Origin: Desulfobacterales bacterium
GTDB taxonomy: Bacteria > Desulfobacterota > Desulfobacteria > Desulfobacterales > JAHEIW01
Length of the DNA: 35,538 nucleotides
Assembly: GCA_020353355.1 (NCBI GenBank)
Contig: CP070694.1
Location: 3,627,016 to 3,662,553, forward strand
Reading direction: 5' to 3'
A program made the translations under genes and the position numbers. Under the pieces are notes generated by a model, which searched no databases, was not told the origin of the DNA, and was given only the letters and a program-made list of their open reading frames with translations. Below, in pieces: positions 25,990-34,442 of the stretch; positions within the stretch are counted from its first letter, which is position 1; every line of letters begins with the position of its first letter.

Positions 25990-26889
25990 CTACTGTTTTT
26001 GTACTTCCTTCTTTAAAAATCCAATAAACGCCTCGCTCAGTGGAGATAAACTGCGGCTTTTATGCCAGGTAAGATAAAAACGTCTTGTTAGATTCAACCC
26101 ATCAACGGCCAGCGCGCTCAGTGCACCGGCCTTAACCTCTTCGGCCACGGCAAGCGTAGAAAGAATCGAAATGCCAGCTCCATGCTTTATTGCCTGACGG
26201 ACAGATTCGGTGCTTCCCATTTCCGCCACCACCTTCAGGTCATCAATGCTATAGCCAACGGAGGATAAGCTAGCGGCAATGGATTTTAAGGTTCCGGAGC
26301 CGCTTTCCCGAATGATAAAGGCTTCGTCCAAAAGCATCTTTACGGATATGCTTTTTTTATCGGACCAGGGGTGATGCTTCGGAACGATCACCATCATCTC
26401 ATCATCAAGCAATTTTTCCTGCGATATTTTTTTACTTCCAGACCTGGCCCCAACCACCCCGAATTCAATCATTCCTTCCAGGGTATCATTAATTATCTTC
26501 TGCGTATCACCAATTACCAAAGAAATGAAAATATCCGGAAACTGCTGGGTAAAGGCGCCCACGATCTGGGGTAGCAGATAACCACCCGGGATAGTGCTGC
26601 CGCCGATGACAAGCGTTCCTTTGATTTTGCCTTTAAACTCAGCCATAGCTGTTTCGGTTTCATTGCGCAGGGCTAGAAGTCTCTTGGCGTATCTGTACAG
26701 CAATTCACCTGCCTTGGTGGGCAGCGCTTCTTTTGACATTCGATCGATCAGGCGACAGCCAAGGTGATCTTCTAAGTCTTTGATGTGGCTGCTGACAGTG
26801 GGCTGGGAGAGATGGATGGTTTCTCCGGCCTTTGAGAAACTCTTAAGCTCAACAACTTTACAAAAGATATGTAGTTGCCAAAGATCCAT
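25990..26889 (-). CDS. LysR-type regulator, similar to selenium-metabolism-associated LysR
   Basis: A 299-residue LysR regulator: winged HTH at 1-60 (FSKAGETIHLSQPTVSSHIKDLE, read in parts) and a periplasmic-binding-protein-like effector domain from about 90, starting GTLVIGGSTIPGGYLLP. The MDLWQLHIFCKVVELKSFSKAG start closely resembles the LysR group found beside selenium genes in Desulfobacterota and clostridia. This sub-family call is from memory. No selenium gene is in the window, and it is a single gene bounded downstream by the DUF368 gene. Confidence 0.88.
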   Translation of the reverse strand: MDLWQLHIFCKVVELKSFSKAGETIHLSQPTVSSHIKDLEDHLGCRLIDRMSKEALPTKAGELLYRYAKRLLALRNETETAMAEFKGKIKGTLVIGGSTIPGGYLLPQIVGAFTQQFPDIFISLVIGDTQKIINDTLEGMIEFGVVGARSGSKKISQEKLLDDEMMVIVPKHHPWSDKKSISVKMLLDEAFIIRESGSGTLKSIAASLSSVGYSIDDLKVVAEMGSTESVRQAIKHGAGISILSTLAVAEEVKAGALSALAVDGLNLTRRFYLTWHKSRSLSPLSEAFIGFLKKEVQKQ

Positions 26890-27001
26890 GGGGGAGCGTT
26901 TTCTTTAAAAATGGTTTAATGAATCCTGAAGTAAAATAAGATTATCGGGGTTTTTCTCTACCTCCAAATATTTGAATATTTTCAATTGAAGATTGATGAA
27001 T

Positions 27002-27121
27002 TCGTAAAAAGTCGCCGCATCGTCATGCCGGACTTGATCCGCCATCCAGAATATATTGAATTTGCTGGATTCCGGCTTTCGCCGGAATGACAGGAAAACG
27101 GAAAAAGTGACTTTTTACGAA
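27002..27121. mobile_element. 120-bp MITE-like element with 13-bp perfect terminal inverted repeats
   Basis: TTCGTAAAAAGTC (27002-27014) and GACTTTTTACGAA (27109-27121) are perfect reverse complements. Inside is the common dispersed palindrome with TCGTCATGCCGG and CCGGAATGAC arms. It has no coding capacity. Size and ends suggest a non-autonomous miniature element; no clean target duplication was seen at the borders. Confidence 0.65.
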
Positions 27122-27139
27122 GCAATCAAGATTGAATAT

Positions 27140-27652
27140 TTAAGTGGGTTTTTGCTTGGCTAAAGTGGACTTCTTGCCGAATTTTTTTTTGATTTTCTGT
27201 TGGACCAGCGGAGGCACCATCCCATTAATATTTCCGCCGAATTGCGCGGCTTCTTTGATAATCGATGAACTCGTATAAATCCACCGCAATCCGGTCATCA
27301 AAAAAACGGTCTGAACCTCCCGGTTAAGTTTGCGATTCATTAATGCCATCTGGAACTCATATTCAAAATCCGACATGGCCCGCAGACCACGAAGAATACC
27401 TTGTGCTTTTCGTTTTTTTGCATATTCCACCGTAAGGCCGTTAAACGTGTCGATCTCGACATTGGAAAATTTTTTCAAGGCAGATTCTAGCATTTGCACC
27501 CGTTCAGCAATAGTAAAAAGTCCCTTTTTACCGGGATTGTGCAATATGGCAACGATGATTTTATCAAAAATTTTTAAACCTCGTTCAACAATGTCGAGGT
27601 GACCATTGGTGACAGGATCAAAGGAACCGGGATAAATGGCGATTTTTTTCAT
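27140..27652 (-). CDS. coaD: Phosphopantetheine adenylyltransferase
   Basis: A 170-residue nucleotidyltransferase that makes dephospho-CoA in coenzyme A synthesis. The (T/H)xGH motif is TNGHLD (H18), after YPGSFDP. The C-terminal ISSS-type motif appears as TSSSIIKEAAQFGG. GILRGLRAMSDFEYE is the usual substrate segment. Transcribed with rsmD, 37 bp apart. The lysine-rich C-terminus is slightly long. Confidence 0.96.
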   Translation of the reverse strand: MKKIAIYPGSFDPVTNGHLDIVERGLKIFDKIIVAILHNPGKKGLFTIAERVQMLESALKKFSNVEIDTFNGLTVEYAKKRKAQGILRGLRAMSDFEYEFQMALMNRKLNREVQTVFLMTGLRWIYTSSSIIKEAAQFGGNINGMVPPLVQQKIKKKFGKKSTLAKQKPT

Positions 27653-27689
27653 TGTTTAATTCATCCTATTTCAGCTTAAGAGTTTTTCT

Positions 27690-28244
27690 TTATAGCATAT
27701 AATCTAAAAATGAAACAAGCGTTTTCCCGTAGTGTCGCTGATCCATTAACTTAAAAGGCAAATCGCTTTCCGGCAGCGGTTCAAATTTTGAATGCTCAAT
27801 AATCAGGCGTGCGCCGGATTCCAGACAGCGACTGCGGTGAAGATTAGAAAGGGATGGTTCAATCAGGTGCCCGCCATAGGGTGGATCCATAAAGGCAAGA
27901 TTAAAGGCATAATTTAATGATTGGATGCAATCTAAATTTTTCAGTATATTCCACTGGATGACCGTCGCCTTTTTTTCCAGAGAGAAGGCGTTAATGTTGC
28001 GTTGTAAAACAGATATGGCCTGTTTATGCGTATCGATAAAAAAACCGCGTTCTGCGCCCCGGCTGATCGCCTCGATACCAAGGGCGCCGGTACCCGCAAA
28101 CAAATCCAAAACCATGGCTCCGCGCACACGTGGCCCCAAAATGTTGAAAATCGCTTCCCGTGTGCGATCCATTGTGGGTCGGGTATGACTGCCCCGAACC
28201 GATACCAGTTTTCGACCCTTTAACTCCCCCCCAATGATCCTCAA
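27690..28244 (-). CDS. rsmD: 16S rRNA guanine-966 N2-methyltransferase
   Basis: A 184-residue SAM methyltransferase: N-terminal MRIIGGELKGRKL and RPTMDRTREAIFNIL, the SAM motif VLDLFAGTGALGIEA (45-59) and the catalytic DPPYGG (120-125). It modifies the 30S subunit rRNA. Often paired with coaD, as here. Confidence 0.95.
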   Translation of the reverse strand: MRIIGGELKGRKLVSVRGSHTRPTMDRTREAIFNILGPRVRGAMVLDLFAGTGALGIEAISRGAERGFFIDTHKQAISVLQRNINAFSLEKKATVIQWNILKNLDCIQSLNYAFNLAFMDPPYGGHLIEPSLSNLHRSRCLESGARLIIEHSKFEPLPESDLPFKLMDQRHYGKTLVSFLDYML

Positions 28245-28394
28245 TTTCAGCTTCCTAAAATAAGAATTTTCAACCTATAAGTGAGGAATTTTTTTTGATA
28301 TGCCCCGCCACTTTGCGGGATTTCACGTCTTGATTCTTTGCATTAATGTGTTCAACAAACCGCACGAGGATTTTCGTTGAGGCGAAATCGCAGA

Positions 28395-28473
28395 GGGCAT
28401 GGCGCAGAGAGCAAAGCGTAAACATAATGTCAACAGACTTTTCCTTTAACGCTATGCGCTTTGCGCTATGCCC
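28395..28473. repeat. Imperfect inverted repeat between ntrX and rsmD
   Basis: A 25-bp arm starting GGGCATGGCGCAGAGAGC (28395-28419) is largely complementary to 28449-28473, which reads ACGCTATGCGCTTTGCGC onward. It belongs to a CTATGC/GCAAAG-type sequence family also seen at 29968-30087, on the other side of ntrX. Confidence 0.5.
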
Positions 28474-28533
28474 CATGCTTTAGGCCCGCGGAGAACGCCG
28501 CAGATCAAAAAAATAGGCACTTATAGGTGGAAA

Positions 28534-29889
28534 TTAGTTGAGGTTTTTGATTTTCTTGTAAAGATAACTCCGCCCAACCCCTATGGCTTTGGCGGTTTTG
28601 GCAATATTATTTTCATTTTCAGTCAGCTTCTGTTTGATAAATTCTTTTTCAAACTCTTTGCGGGCTTCCTTAAATCGCCCGATTTGCAAAAGCTCGGAAC
28701 CCATCGAACTGGTCTCATGACAAACTGCCAGATTATAAGAAGCCGGTATATCCTCGTCATCGATTACATTTTTATCCACCATAATCACCAATCGCTCGAT
28801 CAGATTCTTCAATTCCCGAACATTTCCCGGCCAGGAATAACTGCCCAAAATTTTAAGGGCAGACGGGGTGATCGTTTTGGGTTTGCTGCGGTTCTGATTT
28901 GCAAATTCATTCAGAAAATTGTCTACCAGTTCAGGAATGTCATCAATGCGATGCCTCAGCGGCGGGACTTCGATGGGGATAACATTTAAGCGATAATAAA
29001 GATCTTCTCTGAAGCTTCCATTTTCAATTTCCTGCTCAAGATTTTTATTGCTGGCGGCAATCACTCTTACATTTACCCTGATCGTTCTGCTTCCGCCAAC
29101 GCGTTGAATTTTTTGTTCCTGTAGCACCCGCAGAATTTTCGCCTGGGTCATTAAGCTCATGTCACCGATTTCATCCAGAAAAATCGTACCATTGTTGGCC
29201 AGTTCGAATTTACCAATTTTTTTGGTCAGTGCTGCCGAGAACGCTCCTTTTTCATGACCAAACAATTCACTTTCAATCAACTCATCCGGAATAGCCGCAC
29301 AGTTGACATCTATCAGGGGCTGATCGGCTCGCGGACTTAGCTGGTGAATGGTGCGGGCGACCAGCTCTTTTCCGGTACCATTTTCTCCTTTAATCAGTAT
29401 ATAGCTGTCCGTGGGGGCTGCGGCAGCAATATTTTTCTTTAATTCGATGGTCCCGAGGCTGTTGCCGTTGATAGAATTTTTTTCCAACGTCTTTTTACGC
29501 AGATATTTGTTTTCTTCTTCCAGGCGCCTGAAATTCAGGGCGTTATTAATCGCCACTATAACCTTGTCGATGGAAAGGGGCTTTTCAATGAGATCAAATG
29601 CCCCAAGCTTGGTGGCTCTGACGGCGGTTTCGATGGTCCCGTGTCCGGTGATAATGATCACCTGGATATGGGGATTATCTTTTTTAATCTCCTTTAAGGT
29701 TTCAATACCGTCAATCCCCGGCATCCAGATATCAAGCAATACAAGATCCGGAGATTCGGTATCAATAATTTTCAACGCCTCATAGCCGTTTGCAGCAGTT
29801 GAAACGTCAAAGCCTTCATCGGATAAGAGGCCGCTAAGCGTTTGCAATATGGATTGTTCGTCATCCACAATTAACACTGATGGAAACAT
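28534..29889 (-). CDS. ntrX: NtrX-like response regulator with altered GAFTGA loop
   Basis: A 451-residue regulator: receiver with D53 (LLDIWMP) and K103, AAA+ domain with Walker A GENGTGKE (168-175) and Walker B TIFLDEIGD, and a C-terminal Fis-type HTH (NIAKTAKAIGVGRSYLYKKIK). The loop that normally contacts sigma-54, GAFTGA, reads GAFSAA (215-220). This suggests it may not activate sigma-54 normally and may act as a repressor or sigma-70-type regulator, as seen for some NtrX/NtrC variants. It is encoded downstream of ntrY on the same strand, after a repeat-rich 213-bp gap. Confidence 0.88.
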   Translation of the reverse strand: MFPSVLIVDDEQSILQTLSGLLSDEGFDVSTAANGYEALKIIDTESPDLVLLDIWMPGIDGIETLKEIKKDNPHIQVIIITGHGTIETAVRATKLGAFDLIEKPLSIDKVIVAINNALNFRRLEEENKYLRKKTLEKNSINGNSLGTIELKKNIAAAAPTDSYILIKGENGTGKELVARTIHQLSPRADQPLIDVNCAAIPDELIESELFGHEKGAFSAALTKKIGKFELANNGTIFLDEIGDMSLMTQAKILRVLQEQKIQRVGGSRTIRVNVRVIAASNKNLEQEIENGSFREDLYYRLNVIPIEVPPLRHRIDDIPELVDNFLNEFANQNRSKPKTITPSALKILGSYSWPGNVRELKNLIERLVIMVDKNVIDDEDIPASYNLAVCHETSSMGSELLQIGRFKEARKEFEKEFIKQKLTENENNIAKTAKAIGVGRSYLYKKIKNLN

Positions 29890-29967
29890 AAAGTATCGCT
29901 CCTTGCTAGGTTTTGGATCTTTACTATCGATCTCACAAAAACAGTTATAATCGGGTATTTAAAATAT

Positions 29968-30087
29968 GCATGGGGCGGGGAGCAAGGGGCAAGGAGCATA
30001 GCGAAATCCTGCAATCAGAGGTTGCAGGCACTATGTTCCTTACCCCATGCACCACGCTCCACGCCCTATGCCCTATGCTCTTTGCCC
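29968..30087. repeat. Inverted-repeat cluster between ntrY and ntrX
   Basis: GGGCAAGGAGCATAG (29987-30001) pairs with CTATGCTCTTTGCCC (30073-30087) with one mismatch. Between them is a perfect 7-bp hairpin CCTGCAA/TTGCAGG (30008-30014 with 30022-30028). The flanks are built from further CTATGCCC-like units. Similar units occur at 28395-28473. Confidence 0.55.
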
Positions 30088-30102
30088 TCTGCCAAATGTC
30101 CG

Positions 30103-32337
30103 TTATTCCGGCAGTTCGATAACAAATTTGGCGCCACGGGGTATATTGTCCTGAACGTTTATCATACCATTATGATCGGCAATAATGGTATTTACGATGG
30201 TAAGGCCTAATCCCATACCGGACTTTTTTGTAGAAAAATGGGGTTCGAAAAGGCGCGTCTTGTCTTCGTCTGAAATTCCCAGACCGTCATCAGCAACTTC
30301 GACCCGGACTCGTTTTAAAATCGGATCATGAGATATCGCAATGCTGATATTACCATTTTCTTCAATTGCGCCAATCGCATTGTCAATCAGGTTGATGAGG
30401 GCTTGTTTGATCTGCTGGCGGTCAAGATTTAGCAGCGGCATATCATCGGCATTGCTGATCTTAAAATTAATATTCGGATGCCCTTCCTTATATAGCGCAA
30501 CGCTTTCTTCAATGATCTGCAGTAGCTCACAGGGTTTGGGATGTGCGCTTGGAAATCGTGCAAACGATGAAAATTCGTTGACCAGATTCCGAATTAACTC
30601 AACATGATCAATTATCGTTTGCGTGCATTCTTCAAAAACCGAATCATTTAACTGCGTGGCGTATTTGCGTTTCAGACGCTGTGCTGAAAGGGTTATCGGG
30701 GTTAGCGGGTTTTTTACTTCATGCGCAATTCTGCGGGCCACCTCACGCCAGGCTGCCATCCGTTGTCCTTTTTCAAGCTCGGTTAAGTCATCGAAAACAA
30801 TAAGAATTCCAATATTGCGACCGGTATCATCCCGCAATGCATTGACCGAAAACAGAAAACTTCTCGGTCTGCCCTCGATAATGAGGCGCAATGGCAATTC
30901 AATCACATTTCCCCGCGAAAGGGTCAGGTTTTCCATGATTTCATTGGCAAGATCCAGATGCTGGCCGTTTAATAAATGCTTATAGCTTTTATTTAATACC
31001 TGCTCGGCCTTGAGATTGAGCATTTTTTCAGCCGACTTGTTCATCGTCGATATCAGGCCATTGGCGTCGAGAGTCACAACCCCGGCAGAAACGCTCTTCA
31101 ACACGATTTCAAGATGCTGGCGTTTTTCTTCAATTTCTATATTTTGCTGTTGAAGCATGCGCGCCGAGAGCTCAAGCTGCTCTCTGCTGTTTTTAAGATC
31201 CTTTGTCATTTTGTTAAACGATTCCACCAGGCTCCCAATCTCGTCATCGGCAACCGGACTGATGCTAAAGCTCAGCTCGCCTTCGGCCACGCGCCGAGTT
31301 CCTTCGGCCAGCTCCTTAATGGGTATGCTGATGGATTTGGCCAAGTAAAAACCGAACCAAATGGCACAGAACAATACCAGCAATGCCACAATGGATAAGG
31401 TAATATAGTAGGTAATCTGAATTGGTTTTTTCAGCAGCTTAATTTGTTGGTACTCGGCAAAGCCCCGATTAATGGACCGCATTTTTTCCGAAATATCCGG
31501 GGGAAGCAGAATGGTCGCCACCACAAACGCTTCGGCATCTTCGGGCAACACACCGAATGGAACGGTTGCGATGGTTTTGATAAACTCCCCGGAGGGAACG
31601 CTTTGCGCAATGGATCGCACACCGTTTTCCGGCAGGTTGCTGTGCAGGTTATCTTTGGAAATAACACCGAAATATTCATTTTCGAGTTTTTGTGCCAGGA
31701 TAAAGGTAATCCGCTCGGAATTGGCTGCATAGACCTCCACCGCATCGAGATTAAATTCTCTTTGAACAACCTGGATATATTGGGAAAGCGCATTGGCCTT
31801 GGCCGGATCAAGCAGTTTTTTGCTAATGATTTGGTAAGCCATGCGTTTCAGAAAAAATTGATTATTGGCTTCTACCCGTCCATAGACGCTTCCGCCAACC
31901 TGCAATGAATTTTCAAGGGCCTGCTCCACGGGAACATTGAACCAGAATTCGATGCTGGTGGTAATAAAATTGATGGAAAAGAAAAATAAAACAATGGTGG
32001 GCAACAGTGTCAAAGCGATAAAGGCAACGACCAGCCGGGTACGCAGACGCGCACCAAGCACTTTGCGCTTTCGATCATAAAGCAGTTTGACCAGATTCCT
32101 GAACACCAGAAAAATCAATAAGATTAACAAAAGTAAATTGATGTTGATCAGAATGAACATCAAAATGGTGTTTGAAATCGGGATATCGGCACCAAAGCGA
32201 ATAATGCGGCTCTCTAGAAACGTCAGAAGCGCGACCACAACGATAATTACAAAAATGAGAAAAACCTCACGCTTCCGTCGGCGCAAGTCTTCCCCGGTAA
32301 TCGTTGGTTTTGTATCTGTGGCTTTAGATTTAAACAT
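30103..32337 (-). CDS. ntrY: NtrY-like sensor histidine kinase
   Basis: A 744-residue kinase with the NtrY layout: three N-terminal membrane segments (about 24-42, 58-80, 101-123), a periplasmic region, a fourth segment (about 309-333), HAMP (334-386), PAS (about 408-520), HisKA with ARRIAHEVKNPLTP (H539) and a HATPase domain with N-, G1- (DDGLGIS) and G2-box (GMGLGLT). The PAS carries SAEKMLNLKAEQVL. Its partner is the NtrX-like regulator downstream. Placement after lpxC and a DUF4390 gene suggests an envelope-related signal, not nitrogen, but that is inference. Confidence 0.93.
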   Translation of the reverse strand: MFKSKATDTKPTITGEDLRRRKREVFLIFVIIVVVALLTFLESRIIRFGADIPISNTILMFILININLLLLILLIFLVFRNLVKLLYDRKRKVLGARLRTRLVVAFIALTLLPTIVLFFFSINFITTSIEFWFNVPVEQALENSLQVGGSVYGRVEANNQFFLKRMAYQIISKKLLDPAKANALSQYIQVVQREFNLDAVEVYAANSERITFILAQKLENEYFGVISKDNLHSNLPENGVRSIAQSVPSGEFIKTIATVPFGVLPEDAEAFVVATILLPPDISEKMRSINRGFAEYQQIKLLKKPIQITYYITLSIVALLVLFCAIWFGFYLAKSISIPIKELAEGTRRVAEGELSFSISPVADDEIGSLVESFNKMTKDLKNSREQLELSARMLQQQNIEIEEKRQHLEIVLKSVSAGVVTLDANGLISTMNKSAEKMLNLKAEQVLNKSYKHLLNGQHLDLANEIMENLTLSRGNVIELPLRLIIEGRPRSFLFSVNALRDDTGRNIGILIVFDDLTELEKGQRMAAWREVARRIAHEVKNPLTPITLSAQRLKRKYATQLNDSVFEECTQTIIDHVELIRNLVNEFSSFARFPSAHPKPCELLQIIEESVALYKEGHPNINFKISNADDMPLLNLDRQQIKQALINLIDNAIGAIEENGNISIAISHDPILKRVRVEVADDGLGISDEDKTRLFEPHFSTKKSGMGLGLTIVNTIIADHNGMINVQDNIPRGAKFVIELPE

Positions 32338-32415
32338 GGTTAAAATGGCGGGGCAACTATTGGATTTGCTTCGCGCTTACATGAATTCTTGGAATATGTT
32401 ACCATTACAACCAAT

Positions 32416-32991
32416 TTAATAAATAAAGTCAATGGTATACCAATCCGTTTCAAAATCCCACAAAGAAACAAAAAACAGCACATAATGCAGATAAAAAGGA
32501 AGGGTTTTTTTGCTGAACTCGGCCTTTACGCGCAATTGATACTGACTGCCTTTTTCAAGCCGGCTCAAAGGAATTATTTTCAGGCTGCGTATTTCAGTCA
32601 TCAGTTTCTGGGCTTCTTTAAAGGAGTTGGTAACCTTTTGGTTGTTGTCTTCCCAGGATCGGTGAATCGTAAATTCCTTTTTCAGATTATCGTATTTGAT
32701 CGTGTGGGTAACTTCAGCATCAGCGATAGTTCCGTCAAACCAAAAATTTTGCACCCGATTTAAACTGGCGAAAAATGAAAAAGTAGCGGGGACACCGCTT
32801 AAAATCGCCTTTTTCATTTCCTCACGGAACGCCCCTTCGACATTCAAATATAACAAAAGGTCATCACGGGTATTGGAAACAGTAATATTTGTCAGTATGG
32901 CATCTTCGGCAATTGCCGATGCATTGATCACCAAAAGGAAGCAAATGACGAGGGCTAATTTTTTCCGCTTCGCTAAAAATGCCATAATCAT
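32416..32991 (-). CDS. DUF4390-like exported protein
   Basis: A 191-residue protein with an N-terminal signal peptide (cleavage after ASAIA) and a beta-rich domain containing LLLYLNVEGAF, VTHTIKYDNLKKEF and a hydrophobic C-terminal FYLHYVLFFVSLWDFETDW, the marks of DUF4390. The family usually sits just upstream of ntrY, as here (78 bp), and may be an accessory to that kinase. Start is either ATG 32991 or ATG 32985. Function unknown. Confidence 0.8.
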   Translation of the reverse strand: MIMAFLAKRKKLALVICFLLVINASAIAEDAILTNITVSNTRDDLLLYLNVEGAFREEMKKAILSGVPATFSFFASLNRVQNFWFDGTIADAEVTHTIKYDNLKKEFTIHRSWEDNNQKVTNSFKEAQKLMTEIRSLKIIPLSRLEKGSQYQLRVKAEFSKKTLPFYLHYVLFFVSLWDFETDWYTIDFIY

Positions 32992-33105
32992 GTATGTAAG
33001 AATTTACGGTATCAAATGCCTTACCTGCCGCGTGAAACCATATACTCGCGTTCACTTGGCCAATACTGGTCGGCAAAATCAATTTTATTAATATCTGAAA
33101 CCGGC

Positions 33106-34029
33106 TTAAATTGCAAGTGATTTTGACTGATTAGGAGCTACATCCGTGGTGGTGGTGGTGGTGGTGGGAAGGGTCTGGGTTTCCCAAGATTCCTTTTGCT
33201 CAAAGAATTTTTCAAGGAACGCATGATTAAAGGCGTGACCGGATTTATTAACGACAATATGCGCCAAAAGCGGCATGCCGAGAAGGGAAAAATCGCCGAT
33301 ACAATCAAGAAGCTTGTGGCGCACAAATTCATCTTCATAGCGCAAACCATCCGCATTTAAAATATCGGTTTTATCAATCACCACCGCGTTATCCAGAGAA
33401 CCGCCGCGGGCCAACCCGTAACGCTTCATATATTCCACTTCGTGCAGAAAACCAAATGTTCTGGCCTTGGATACTTCACATTCGAATACGTGATCCAGCA
33501 CCTCAATCGTACAGGTTTGCTTTTGGATGAGCGGATGATCGAATTCAATATTACAGGTTATCCGAAAGGTGGAATCGGGATAGGCGCCAACAAACTTTCC
33601 ATCTCGCTCAAGGGTAATCGGATTTTTTAGCACAAAAAAGTGTCGCAAGGCATTCTGTTCTTGGATTCCAGCCTTCATGATCTGTTGCGTGAACGGAGCG
33701 GCACTGCCGTCCATAACCGGAACTTCGTATGCATTCAGCTCAATGATGACATTGTCGATGGAAAGCCCGGCCAAACACGCCATTAAATGCTCAATGGTGG
33801 ATACAATAACCCCCTCCGAACCAATAACCGTTGCCAGGCTGGTATCCACCACGCAATTGAAGCGGGCCGGGATAACCGGTTGGTCCGGCAGATCGGTGCG
33901 GACAAACTTGATACCATGGTTGATGGGAGCCGGCTTAATGGTGAGCCGAACTGCTTTGCCTGAATGAAGACCGATGCCTGCACATCGTATGGCTCGGGCA
34001 ACGGTTCGTTGTTTAGTTGGTATGGTCAT
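33106..34029 (-). CDS. lpxC: UDP-3-O-acyl-N-acetylglucosamine deacetylase
   Basis: A 307-residue zinc enzyme, the committed step of lipid A synthesis. Zinc and catalytic motifs are STIEHLMACLAG (H81) and RHKLLDCIGDFSLLG, with the GIGLHSGK start. The C-terminus has an unusual run of seven threonines (TLPTTTTTTTDVAPN), encoded by a (TGG)7 tract read on the opposite strand at 33147-33167, and lies beyond the conserved core. First gene of the lpxC-DUF4390-ntrY-ntrX group. Confirms a Gram-negative cell with lipid A. Confidence 0.96.
   Translation of the reverse strand: MTIPTKQRTVARAIRCAGIGLHSGKAVRLTIKPAPINHGIKFVRTDLPDQPVIPARFNCVVDTSLATVIGSEGVIVSTIEHLMACLAGLSIDNVIIELNAYEVPVMDGSAAPFTQQIMKAGIQEQNALRHFFVLKNPITLERDGKFVGAYPDSTFRITCNIEFDHPLIQKQTCTIEVLDHVFECEVSKARTFGFLHEVEYMKRYGLARGGSLDNAVVIDKTDILNADGLRYEDEFVRHKLLDCIGDFSLLGMPLLAHIVVNKSGHAFNHAFLEKFFEQKESWETQTLPTTTTTTTDVAPNQSKSLAI
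33147..33167. repeat. (TGG)7 trinucleotide tract inside the lpxC 3' end
   Basis: Seven TGG units on the + strand encode poly-threonine on the - strand. Length changes would add or remove threonines without a frameshift. Confidence 0.85.
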
Positions 34030-34171
34030 CTTCGGTAATTGTTTTAGGGTCGTCGGAATTTGAAATTAGCTGATCAAGGCGAAGATTTTTTTGGCAATGT
34101 ATAGAATCCTATCACATTTCTAAGATATTGAAAGAGTTTAATATTATATTTCTTTAAGAAATGTCAATAAG
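34030..34171. other. Upstream region of lpxC
   Basis: About 140 bp of AT-rich sequence between the lpxC start and the MITE-like element. No gene or clear promoter was recognised. Confidence 0.3.
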
Positions 34172-34298
34172 TTTATTCGCCTTTGCCACCCGCCTTCGCT
34201 CTGACGAGCTTCCGACTTCGTCAAAACTTCGTCGAGACAAGTCGGCACGATAGGCCATGGTGGCTGAACTGCCCGAAAGGGATGGGGAGGCGAATAAA
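34172..34298. mobile_element. 127-bp MITE-like element with 11-bp perfect terminal inverted repeats
   Basis: TTTATTCGCCT (34172-34182) and AGGCGAATAAA (34288-34298) are perfect reverse complements. Inside is a second perfect pair, CCGACTT/AAGTCGG. It has no coding capacity that I can support, though it creates spurious reading frames. Borders show only short AAG-type similarity, so a target duplication is not established. Confidence 0.6.
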
Positions 34299-34442
34299 AA
34301 GATTGTCGTCCAAATATCGATCTGCTATAGATTTTTTTATATTCATGAATTGGACAAAATCTTCAAAGATATTCGTTTTTTTGGTTTAAACAGGCTCAAC
34401 AGGCCAACGGGCTAAACCGGCTAACCGATGGATGGAGGTCGA

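Noticed and set aside
28270-28476. 68-codon frame on the - strand between ntrX and rsmD
   Set aside because: Its sequence comes from the CTATGC/GCAAAG repeat unit and has no protein family signal.
34183-34389. 68-codon frame on the + strand upstream of comM
   Set aside because: It starts inside the MITE-like element and runs into AT-rich sequence; its composition is that of a repeat-derived frame.
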